Below, one piece after another: positions 1 through 5,248 of a stretch of 8,137 nucleotides of DNA; the first letter of the stretch is position 1, and every line of letters starts with the position of its first letter. Made by a program: the position numbers and the translations under genes. The notes beneath the pieces are model-generated. The model was not told the DNA's origin. It was given only the letters and a program-made list of their open reading frames with translations, and did no database searches. The DNA is from an uncultured Clostridia bacterium. Lineage in GTDB: Bacteria > Bacillota_A > Clostridia > Christensenellales > Aristaeellaceae. The stretch is from positions 1-8,137 of the forward strand of contig CAMVBO010000058.1 of assembly GCA_947165745.1 (NCBI GenBank), in the 5' to 3' direction.

Positions 1-335
1 TGCTGCTGGCCGGCGGCAGCGGCAACCCCTTCTTCACCACCGACACCGCCGCGGCCCTGCGCGCCGCCGAGCTGGGCGCGGACGCCGTGTTCAAGGGCAC
101 CACTGTGGATGGCGTATACGACTCCGATCCCCGAAAGAACCCGGACGCGAAGCTGATCAAGGACATCACCTACCAGCAGACCATCGACATGGGGCTCAAG
201 GTGATGGATACCTCCGCCTTCCAGCTGTGCCAGGACCAGAAGATCCCAGTGATCCGCGTGTTCAACATGGACGACCTGGACAATATCCTGCGGGTCGCCA
301 AGGGCGAGGACATCGGCACCGTCGTGCATATGTGA
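1..335 (+). CDS. pyrH: UMP kinase, C-terminal part (5' end outside window)
   Basis: UMP kinase phosphorylates UMP to UDP with ATP in the cytoplasm, an essential step of pyrimidine nucleotide synthesis; bacterial enzymes are hexamers of the amino-acid-kinase fold. The frame is open from base 3 and 110 residues are visible, somewhat under half of the usual 235-245. They begin with AGGSGNPFFTTDTAA, the glycine-rich PyrH signature (GGTGNPFFTTDTAA in most members, so a Thr to Ser change here). KGTTVDGVYDSDPRKNPDA follows, the nucleotide-binding region, then LKVMDTSAFQLCQD and IPVIRVFNM, both typical of bacterial PyrH. The protein ends at GTVVHM with a TGA stop at 333-335, a normal family C-terminus, so the gene looks intact at this end. 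frr, its usual downstream partner, is absent. Identification is secure; nothing can be said about its start or promoter. Confidence 0.97.
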   Translation, partial: LLAGGSGNPFFTTDTAAALRAAELGADAVFKGTTVDGVYDSDPRKNPDAKLIKDITYQQTIDMGLKVMDTSAFQLCQDQKIPVIRVFNMDDLDNILRVAKGEDIGTVVHM

Positions 336-393
336 TCGATCGTCACCAAGGCAGCTTAAAAGCATTATTGCAGCCGTGCCCTACGGCGACCCG

Positions 394-440
394 GAGTGTG
401 TTTCTGCGGCAGCTTTCCCTGCAACAAGTATTGCCAGCCT
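394..440 (+). repeat. Possible decayed relative of the 5011-5174 element
   Basis: GAGTGTGTTTCT at 394-405 is identical to the terminal 12 bases of the inverted repeats of the element at 5011-5174. Further right, GCTTTCCC, GCAACAAGTA and AGCCTTT resemble, in the same order, GCTTTTCC, GCAACCAGTA and AGCCTTC of that element's centre. No opposite end and no flanking TA are visible, so this would be a remnant. The 12-base match is seen directly; homology of the rest is inference and could be chance. Confidence 0.3.
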
Positions 441-450
441 TTTCCTTGTG

Positions 451-479
451 TTGACGAATGGCTGTGCAGGCGGTATAAT
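451..479 (+). promoter_or_regulatory. Sigma-A type promoter for the 509-2053 unit
   Basis: TTGACG (451-456) and TATAAT (474-479) are separated by exactly 17 bases: five of six and six of six matches to the housekeeping consensus. Transcription would start near 486, giving a short leader of about 23 bases that contains only the ribosome binding site. No operator-like palindrome overlaps it, so a strong, mostly constitutive promoter is the simplest reading. Confidence 0.85.
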
Positions 480-492
480 GAAGTCAATACAA

Positions 493-502
493 AAAGGTGG
501 TG
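493..502 (+). promoter_or_regulatory. Ribosome binding site fixing the start at 509
   Basis: AAAGGTGGTG resembles the AAAGGAGGTG Shine-Dalgarno consensus and lies about seven bases before ATG 509. Two in-frame GTG codons at 497 and 500 fall inside this site, so they cannot be the start it serves; ATG 509 is therefore preferred. Confidence 0.75.
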
Positions 503-508
503 AGCTTC

Positions 509-724
509 ATGCGGTCCAGTCACAGCGCGCCCTGGCGCGTCATCTACATCGCGCGCGGCGAGGCCCAGGCCCGGCAGATCGACGACCTGCTGAACCAGGC
601 GGGCTTTCTGTGCGACTGGAAGCGACCCCAGGCGGGCGGCTCCCGCGCCGAGGACATCGAGATCAAAGCGCTGGAGGCCGAGGCCGAAGAGGCCCGTCTC
701 TTTCTGATGGAACAGGGGCTGTAG
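509..724 (+). CDS. Small DUF2007-like protein of unknown function (71 aa)
   Basis: This is a 71-residue, probably cytoplasmic protein with no signal peptide or membrane segment. The order is a strand (RVIYIARG, residues 10-17), an amphipathic helix (about 18-31), a second strand (FLCDWKRP, 33-40), a short Gly/Ser-rich turn, then a strand leading into an acidic helix (about 50-69). That compact ferredoxin-like layout, and the opening WRVIYIA, resemble small DUF2007-type proteins of Firmicutes; from memory these are often mislabelled 'glutamate decarboxylase' in databases, a label the length rules out as an enzyme assignment. It has its own promoter and binding site, and its stop lies six bases before the rRNA methyltransferase start, so the two are probably co-transcribed and translationally linked. 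The gene is well supported; the family call is tentative and the function unknown. Confidence 0.8.
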   Translation: MRSSHSAPWRVIYIARGEAQARQIDDLLNQAGFLCDWKRPQAGGSRAEDIEIKALEAEAEEARLFLMEQGL

Positions 725-730
725 CGCGGC

Positions 731-2053
731 ATGGAGAGCATCACCATCACCGGCGTCGGCTCCCAACTGCAGGGGGTTGGCCGCCTGGCCGACGGACGCG
801 CGGTTTTCGTGCCGGGCGCGATTCCCGGCGAGGTCGTCGAAATCGAAATCACCCAGGAGAAGGGGCGCTTCTGCGAAGCGTCTCTTTCCGCTGTTTTGGA
901 GTTCTCCGCCGACCGCGCCGAATCCGCGTGCCCCCACGCAAATGCCTGCGGCGGCTGCCAGGGGCGGCACATGGCCTACGGGCGCACGCTGGAATTGAAG
1001 CGTCAGATCGTCAGCGACGCGCTGTCCCGCCTGGGCGGCGTTCAGTCGCCCAAGGTGCTTGAAACGCTGGGCTGCGACGCGCCGGAGCGCTATCGCAACA
1101 AGGCGGAATATCCCATCGCCTGGCAGGACGGGCGGCCCGTCATCGGCATGCACGCCGCCGGGAGCAATCGCGTCGTGCCCATCGGTGACTGCCTCCTGCA
1201 GGCGCCCCAGAGCGCCGAGGCGCTGCGCTGGTTTGCCGCGTGCCTCCCCTCCCTCTCCTGCGCCAGGCAGCTGAAATACCTGGTCACACGGGTAAACCGG
1301 GCCGGAGCGCTGATGCTGATCGTCTGCGCCGACGCGCCGGTGCGATCTGAGATCGAAAAGCTCATTCCGGCGCTGCGAAGGGACCTTCCCGCGATGAAGT
1401 CGCTGTGGTTCTGCCAGCTGAACCGCCGTCCTGCCCACGCGCTGGACGGGTGCTGTGGGAAGCTCTGGGGCGCGGAGGCGCTGCAGGAGACGCTGCTGGG
1501 GCTGGAATTTGAGGTATCGCCCCAGTCCTTCTTCCAGGTGAACCCGGCGCAGACCGAGCGGCTCTACGCCTGCGCGCTGGAGGCCGCGGGCGTCCGCCCC
1601 GGTTGCGGCCTGAATGTGCTGGACGCCTACTGCGGCGCGGGCACCATCACCCTGGCGGCAGCGCGCCAGGCGCAGTCCGCCCTGGGCATCGAGATTGTCG
1701 CCCCGGCTATCGCCGACGCGAAGCGCAACGCCCAGCGCAACGGCCTCGCTGACAGAGCCCGCTTCATCTGCGCGGACGCAGCCAGGGAGATCCCAAGCCT
1801 GCTCTCCCGCGGCCAGCGCTTTGACGCCGCCATCCTCGACCCGCCGCGCAAGGGCTGCGACGCCACGCTGCTGGAGGCTCTCATCGCCGCGAGGATTCCC
1901 GTCCTCGCCTACGTCTCCTGCAACCCGGCCACCCTCGCCAGGGACGTGAAGATCCTGGCTGGCGGTGGCTATCGTCTGGAATACGCCCAGCCTGTAGACA
2001 TGTTTGCCTGGACGGGGCACGTCGAAACCGCCGTTCGCCTGTTTCGACAGTAA
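731..2053 (+). CDS. rlmD: 23S rRNA (uracil-5-)-methyltransferase, RlmD/RlmCD (RumA) family
   Basis: This SAM-dependent enzyme makes 5-methyluridine in 23S rRNA. In Gram-positives one enzyme may modify both U747 and U1939 (E. coli numbering), so the exact site specificity is open. The 440 residues fit the family. A TRAM-like RNA-binding domain occupies about 1-58. Iron-sulfur ligands are Cys67, Cys73, Cys76 (C-x5-C-x2-C, in ACPHANACGGCQG) and Cys154 (IGDCLLQ), matching the RumA 4Fe-4S spacing. SPQSFFQVN (263-271) precedes the Rossmann SAM site VLDAYCGAGTITL (297-309). ILDPPRKG (368-375) carries the conserved DPPR, YVSCNPATLARD (394-405) the catalytic nucleophile Cys397, and GHVETAVRL (429-437) the likely general base Glu432. 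All key residues are present, so it should be active. ATG 731 follows the upstream stop by six bases; the nearest Shine-Dalgarno (AGGGG, 714-718) is rather distant, suggesting coupled translation. Confidence 0.95.
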   Translation: MESITITGVGSQLQGVGRLADGRAVFVPGAIPGEVVEIEITQEKGRFCEASLSAVLEFSADRAESACPHANACGGCQGRHMAYGRTLELKRQIVSDALSRLGGVQSPKVLETLGCDAPERYRNKAEYPIAWQDGRPVIGMHAAGSNRVVPIGDCLLQAPQSAEALRWFAACLPSLSCARQLKYLVTRVNRAGALMLIVCADAPVRSEIEKLIPALRRDLPAMKSLWFCQLNRRPAHALDGCCGKLWGAEALQETLLGLEFEVSPQSFFQVNPAQTERLYACALEAAGVRPGCGLNVLDAYCGAGTITLAAARQAQSALGIEIVAPAIADAKRNAQRNGLADRARFICADAAREIPSLLSRGQRFDAAILDPPRKGCDATLLEALIAARIPVLAYVSCNPATLARDVKILAGGGYRLEYAQPVDMFAWTGHVETAVRLFRQ

Positions 2054-2093
2054 ATTGCGCCCCGGCAAATCACCAGCCCCCAGCCGCAAACAA

Positions 2094-2114
2094 ACCGCCC
2101 TCTGAAACGGCGGT
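2094..2114 (+). terminator. Hairpin after rlmD, weak terminator candidate
   Basis: ACCGCC (2094-2099) pairs perfectly with GGCGGT (2109-2114) around a nine-base loop, 41 bases past the rlmD stop. No run of T follows on either strand, so it is at best a weak intrinsic terminator or a 3' end stabiliser. Confidence 0.35.
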
Positions 2115-2167
2115 GCGCTGGGCTCACGGCCGATTTCCTCAAAATACGAATGATGGCAAACCAATTT

Positions 2168-2204
2168 ATCGCAAAGGCGCTCCTTTTGGGACGTCTTTTG
2201 CGAT
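2168..2204. repeat. Imperfect palindrome just upstream of the promoter
   Basis: ATCGCAAAGG (2168-2177) pairs with CTTTTGCGAT (2195-2204) over ten positions with one G-T pair; shorter pairing is possible inside the 17-base spacer. It ends seven bases before the -35 at 2212 and has no T-run, so it is not an obvious terminator. It could be a regulator binding site for the lipoprotein/cyclase unit, or the end structure of the rlmD transcript. The pairing is seen; the role is inference. Confidence 0.5.
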
Positions 2205-2211
2205 TGCGGGG

Positions 2212-2240
2212 TGGAGATCCGGCAAAGTATGTGATATAAT
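2212..2240 (+). promoter_or_regulatory. Extended -10 promoter for the lipoprotein/GGDEF unit
   Basis: TGATATAAT (2232-2240) is a perfect -10 hexamer with the TGn extension. At a 17-base spacing the -35 is TGGAGA (2212-2217), four of six matches. An extended -10 compensates for a weak -35. Transcription would start near 2247, leaving an untranslated leader of about 134 bases. Confidence 0.7.
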
Positions 2241-2246
2241 TATGCT

Positions 2247-2380
2247 AATATGTCGATTAATGCCTTTCCCCGCGCGGACTGAAAGCCACGGTTAAGCGCC
2301 TCGCGGGGATGGCGTCATTTTCCCAAACACGCTCTGGCCACGGGTTCGGCCTGCCGGAGTCGCAAAACGAGGTGCAAACC
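2247..2380 (+). promoter_or_regulatory. Structured 5' leader of the lipoprotein/GGDEF unit
   Basis: CCCCGCG (2268-2274) pairs perfectly with CGCGGGG (2302-2308), enclosing 27 bases. A second stem joins CTCTGG (2332-2337) to CCGGAG (2353-2358) with one G-T pair. The ribosome binding site follows 10 bases later. GGACTGAAAGCCACGG (2276-2291) looks like the GGACGCAAAGCC core of c-di-GMP-I riboswitches with two changes, but the other invariant parts of that aptamer, including the upstream CAAACC, are not visible. The length and structure suggest post-transcriptional control; no known riboswitch class can be assigned by eye. Confidence 0.4.
2369..2374 (+). promoter_or_regulatory. Ribosome binding site fixing the start at 2381
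   Basis: GAGGTG lies six bases before ATG 2381. The in-frame upstream ATG at 2309 has no comparable site and would put 24 residues ahead of a textbook lipoprotein signal, so 2381 is the better start. Confidence 0.8.
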
Positions 2381-3508
2381 ATGCGAAAACACGCGAAGAT
2401 CGTGGGTCTATTGACGGCCGCGCTGGCAGCCGCTCTGATCCTGTCCGGCTGTTCCCCCGCCCCCTCCGGCACAAAGGAAGGCGCGTCGCTTTCCGCGCCG
2501 GAAGAGGTCGGTGAAAACGCCTCCGTTGAAGCGGCGTCCGCTGCCGTCCTGAAGGACTCTGCCCGCAGCGCGGTGAACTTCGATCACCAGCTTGACGCTT
2601 ATGCGCCGCAAAAGGATCATTATAACTTCTACTTCACCTATAAGACCGTGCACCCCTGGTGGGACGCGGTAGCCCTGGGCATGGAAGAGGCCCAGCGGCA
2701 GTATCTGGACAGGGGCATCACCGTCACCTACGAATACATGGCGCCGGACGGCGCCTCCGCTGAGGACCAGACGCGGCGGCTTCGCGCGGCGCAGAAGGAA
2801 GACTTCGACGTCATCGGCGTGGATGTCGCGGACGAGGCGATCATCTCCCCCATCCTGGATGAAATGATGGACGAGGGCACCAAGGTGATGACCTTTTCCA
2901 GCTCCGACGCCGCCGAGGGATGCAAGCGGCTGGCCTACGTGGGCAATACGCACAACTATCAGGACGGCGCGGACCTCACCGAGGCCCTGTGCGAAAAGCT
3001 GGGCTATCGCGGAAAGGTGGCCATCCTCGTGGGCAGCGCCGGCGCGCCCTGCCATGAAGACCGGGCCCGCGGCGCCAGGGACACTCTGGCCAAGTACGGC
3101 GACATGGAAATCGTCGCGACCGAATACGACATGGACTCCGTGGACCTTGCCTACGAGCTCACCCTGGGGATATTGAAGGACTGCCCGGACCTGGACGGTA
3201 TCGTCTGCTGCAACATGAGCAACCCCGTCGGCGCCGCCAGGGCTGTGACAGAGCTGGGCAGCGACGCCGTCATCGTGGGCATGGATCACGACAAAGAGGC
3301 GCTGCACGATCTGAACGACGGCATTATATACTGTCTCGGCGTGCAGGATTGCTATTCCATCGGCTTCGACACGCTTCAAATCGCCGTGAAGATCGCAGAC
3401 GGCAACGCTCCCGGCGATCTTTTCCCGGAAAAGACGGACGAGATTACCACCGTGATCTATCAGAAAGACGCAGCGCTGATGCTCGAGTTGCTGTATGGTG
3501 ATATATGA
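2381..3508 (+). CDS. Sugar-type periplasmic binding lipoprotein (Peripla_BP_4 / RbsB-like)
   Basis: This 375-residue protein should be exported and lipid-anchored on the outer face of the membrane. Residues 1-24 are a lipoprotein signal: MRKHAK, a hydrophobic stretch, then lipobox LSGC with lipidated Cys24. A low-complexity Ser/Ala/Glu-rich linker runs to about 75. From about 82 it follows the type I binding-protein fold of ribose/galactose receptors: YNFYFTYKTVHPWWDAVALGMEEAQ (82-105) with ligand-facing Trp93/Trp94, DFDVIGVDVADEAIISP (141-157), KVMTFSSSD (168-176), GKVAILVGSAGAP (211-223), LDGIVCCNMSNPVGAARAV (271-289) and VIVGMDHD (297-304). No ABC permease or ATPase adjoins it. Instead its stop overlaps the start of a membrane GGDEF protein (ATGA), implying it serves as the receptor subunit of that sensor. 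The ligand is probably a sugar or similar small molecule but cannot be read from sequence. Family call strong; partner role inferred. Confidence 0.88.
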   Translation: MRKHAKIVGLLTAALAAALILSGCSPAPSGTKEGASLSAPEEVGENASVEAASAAVLKDSARSAVNFDHQLDAYAPQKDHYNFYFTYKTVHPWWDAVALGMEEAQRQYLDRGITVTYEYMAPDGASAEDQTRRLRAAQKEDFDVIGVDVADEAIISPILDEMMDEGTKVMTFSSSDAAEGCKRLAYVGNTHNYQDGADLTEALCEKLGYRGKVAILVGSAGAPCHEDRARGARDTLAKYGDMEIVATEYDMDSVDLAYELTLGILKDCPDLDGIVCCNMSNPVGAARAVTELGSDAVIVGMDHDKEALHDLNDGIIYCLGVQDCYSIGFDTLQIAVKIADGNAPGDLFPEKTDEITTVIYQKDAALMLELLYGDI

Positions 3509-5007
3509 TGGCCAAGAAAAAGCAAATCACGAATAGAACATTCGTCTTAACGGCTGTCATTGGCAGCCTGTTGATCATGGCGATGGTGACCGCCAACACG
3601 ATATGGTCGTCGAGGCAGACCGTCTCTGCAACCGACGAAGCGGTCTCGGCGGTGAGCTCGTTCTACCTCGAAGCCATGGCGGATCGCCGCGCAAAGACGA
3701 TCACCAATCAGATCAACCTCAACTTCGATCAGATGAAAAAGGTGCTGACCTTCATCGAGGATGAGGGCATCGAAACCCAGGAGGACTTGCGCGACGCGAT
3801 CGGCAAGGTCGAGTCGCTGCTGTCGCTCAACCGATTCGCGCTGGTTGACGAGGACAACGTCGTCTATACGCAGTACACCACCTATACCGGCGGAAGCCGG
3901 CACGCGTTCCTGTCGGCGCTGAACGACCGCACCATCAGCACGGTTTCCCTTTACGGCTCCTCCAAGCAGCTGTACCTGGCGATCCCGACGCCCAATCTAA
4001 CGATCATGGGAAAGCCTTTCAAGGCGTGCTTCGTCCAGATCGACATCAAGGACATCGTGGATCTGCTGGCGTTTGACGATCAGGGCAGAACCTATTTCGG
4101 CCTGTATACCAAAAACGGCGAAAGCCTCTCCGGCACGGAGCTGGGTCCGGTGATCGGCGAGCAAAACCTCTTTGAAGCGACGAGAAACGTGGTTTCCGAG
4201 GAAGTATGGCGGGAAAACGTCGATCGTTTCGCCAGCGAAGCGCCGGGCAGCATGTCCTTCGCTTCCGGCGAGGCGGAGGAGACGCTGAGTTACGTTCCCA
4301 TCGAGGGCACGGGCTGGGAGATGGCGGTGCTGATTCGGGAAAGCGTCATTCAGGACGAAATCCGCGACATCAGCGAAAAGAACCTGGTGAACAGCAGAAA
4401 CCAAATCCTCTTCGCGGTGTTCGCCGTGCTTCTGCTCGCCGGGATACTTCTTATGCAATTCGAAAAGCTGTCCAGGAACAAGCTCGAACAGGAAAAGCAG
4501 ACCAGCAGGACCTTCCGCGCAATGGCCAACACGGATTCCATGACCGGCGTGAGGAACAAGCTGGCCTATTCCGAGCATGAGGCGGCCATCAACCAGAGAA
4601 TTCAGGACAACGCGATCGAGAAGCTGGCCGTCGTGGTGTGCGACATCAACGGATTGAAATACGTGAACGACAACGACGGCCACGCCGCCGGAGACGCGCT
4701 GATCAAGGACGCCTGCGCGTTGATTTGCGGCAGTTTTACCCACGGCGCGGTGTTCAGGATCGGCGGGGACGAGTTCGTCGTGCTGCTCGAGGGAGAGGGC
4801 TTCGACACGATGGATGAGACGGTTCGCGCGCTGAACCGCAAGGTGGAAGACAACATCCGCGAAAACGCGGTCGTCGTCTCCGTGGGCTGCGCCGTGCTCC
4901 GGAAGGAGGATCGACAGCTTCGGGACGTGTTTAAACGGGCGGATCAGATGATGTACGAGCGGAAAAAGGCGCTGAAGGAAATGGGCGCGCACACCAGGCT
5001 GCCATGA
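3505..5007 (+). CDS. Membrane diguanylate cyclase with extracytoplasmic sensor region (GGDEF)
   Basis: A predicted diguanylate cyclase making c-di-GMP from two GTP. Of 500 residues, about 12-34 form the first membrane helix, about 35-298 an external region whose length and strand-rich make-up suit a double-Cache (dCache_1-like) sensor, and about 299-318 the second helix. A charged linker (319-338) leads to a GGDEF domain from about 340. Active-site landmarks are intact: NTDSMTGVRNK (342-352), metal ligand Asp380 in CDINGLKYVNDNDGH (379-393), RIGGDEFVVLLEG (418-430) with GGDEF at 420-424, VVVSVGCAV (456-464) and RADQMMYERKK (478-488). The RxxD inhibitory site expected just before GGDEF is missing (FTHG stands there). 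Its ATG overlaps the lipoprotein stop; ATG 3508 is an equally possible start, better spaced from GGTG (3497-3500). Sensing through the neighbouring lipoprotein is inferred. The Cache call is by architecture, not by motif. Confidence 0.92.
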   Translation: MMAKKKQITNRTFVLTAVIGSLLIMAMVTANTIWSSRQTVSATDEAVSAVSSFYLEAMADRRAKTITNQINLNFDQMKKVLTFIEDEGIETQEDLRDAIGKVESLLSLNRFALVDEDNVVYTQYTTYTGGSRHAFLSALNDRTISTVSLYGSSKQLYLAIPTPNLTIMGKPFKACFVQIDIKDIVDLLAFDDQGRTYFGLYTKNGESLSGTELGPVIGEQNLFEATRNVVSEEVWRENVDRFASEAPGSMSFASGEAEETLSYVPIEGTGWEMAVLIRESVIQDEIRDISEKNLVNSRNQILFAVFAVLLLAGILLMQFEKLSRNKLEQEKQTSRTFRAMANTDSMTGVRNKLAYSEHEAAINQRIQDNAIEKLAVVVCDINGLKYVNDNDGHAAGDALIKDACALICGSFTHGAVFRIGGDEFVVLLEGEGFDTMDETVRALNRKVEDNIRENAVVVSVGCAVLRKEDRQLRDVFKRADQMMYERKKALKEMGAHTRLP

Positions 5008-5010
5008 CGT

Positions 5011-5066
5011 TAGAGTGTGTTTCTAAAATCCTGAACATGCATTTTCGGCGTCTAAGGCTGCATTTC
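5011..5066 (+). repeat. Left inverted arm of the MITE-like element
   Basis: This arm reads outward-in from TAGAGTGTGTTTCTAAA to GGCTGCATTTC. It differs from the right arm by eight substitutions and a one-base gap, mostly between positions 18 and 45 of the arm, while both its outer 17 and inner 11 bases are identical. Confidence 0.85.
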
Positions 5067-5117
5067 TGTGTTGCTTTTCCTCGACTTGCAACCAGTAAGC
5101 CTTCGGAAAATCGCCTT

Positions 5118-5174
5118 GAAATGCAGCCTGATACGCTCGAAACTGCACATCCCGGACTTTAGAAACACACTCTA
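5118..5174 (-). repeat. Right inverted arm of the MITE-like element
   Basis: Inverted partner of the left arm, 57 bases long. It begins (plus strand) at GAAATGCAGCC and ends at TTTAGAAACACACTCTA. Conserved outer and inner blocks with a diverged middle suggest that the ends and the hairpin stem are what matters. Confidence 0.85.
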
Positions 5175-5248
5175 GCCCCTGTCCCGCCGGGGTGATCGAG
5201 ATTTGATTCGCAAAAGCGGAACTGAATAAAACAAACGGAGGATGAAAC

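Larger units (their letters stand above)
2054..2380. other. 327-base intergenic region without a gene
   Basis: No convincing coding sequence lies here. From left to right the region holds a small GC-rich hairpin (2094-2114), a large imperfect palindrome (2168-2204), an extended -10 promoter (2212-2240) and a leader of about 134 bases with at least two further hairpins. The 60-codon frame opening at 2113 runs across the promoter, has no ribosome binding site and resembles nothing I recognise. Confidence 0.7.
5011..5174. mobile_element. MITE-like palindromic element with TA ends
   Basis: TAGAGTGTGTTTCTAAA (5011-5027) is repeated exactly in inverted orientation at 5158-5174. The similarity continues inward: arms 5011-5066 and 5118-5174 match at about 48 of 57 aligned positions, including GGCTGCATTTC (5056-5066) against GAAATGCAGCC (5118-5128). 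Further pairing (TTTTCC 5075-5080 with GGAAAA 5105-5110) lets the whole 164 bases fold into one long hairpin. If the outer TA is a target duplication, the element proper is 5013-5172 with ends GAGTGTGTTTCTAAA. No transposase is encoded, so it would be moved by a parent element elsewhere; a TA duplication suits IS630/Tc1-mariner or some IS5-family members. It is less GC-rich than its neighbours and starts three bases after the GGDEF stop. The structure is certain; mobility is inferred. Confidence 0.8.

Noticed and set aside
373..387. Hairpin GCCGT/ACGGC after pyrH as a terminator
   Set aside because: The five-base stem has no T-run after it on the plus strand, so there is too little to call a terminator.
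365..2164. A 599-codon open frame on the minus strand opposite rlmD
   Set aside because: It is antisense to a gene with every catalytic motif intact, its product is low-complexity Arg/Gly/Ala-rich with no recognisable domain, and long antisense frames are expected in GC-rich genes.
2113..2295. A 60-codon plus-strand frame between rlmD and the lipoprotein gene
   Set aside because: It spans the promoter and palindrome, has no ribosome binding site, and its composition is not gene-like.
2408..3379. A 323-codon minus-strand frame opposite the lipoprotein gene
   Set aside because: It is the mirror of a well-supported coding gene and has no domain, promoter or ribosome binding site of its own.
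5203..5231. A possible promoter for the phosphatase gene (TTGATT with an AT-rich -10)
   Set aside because: The -10 (ATAAAA) is poor and the transcript would begin at or inside the ribosome binding site, so I do not call it.
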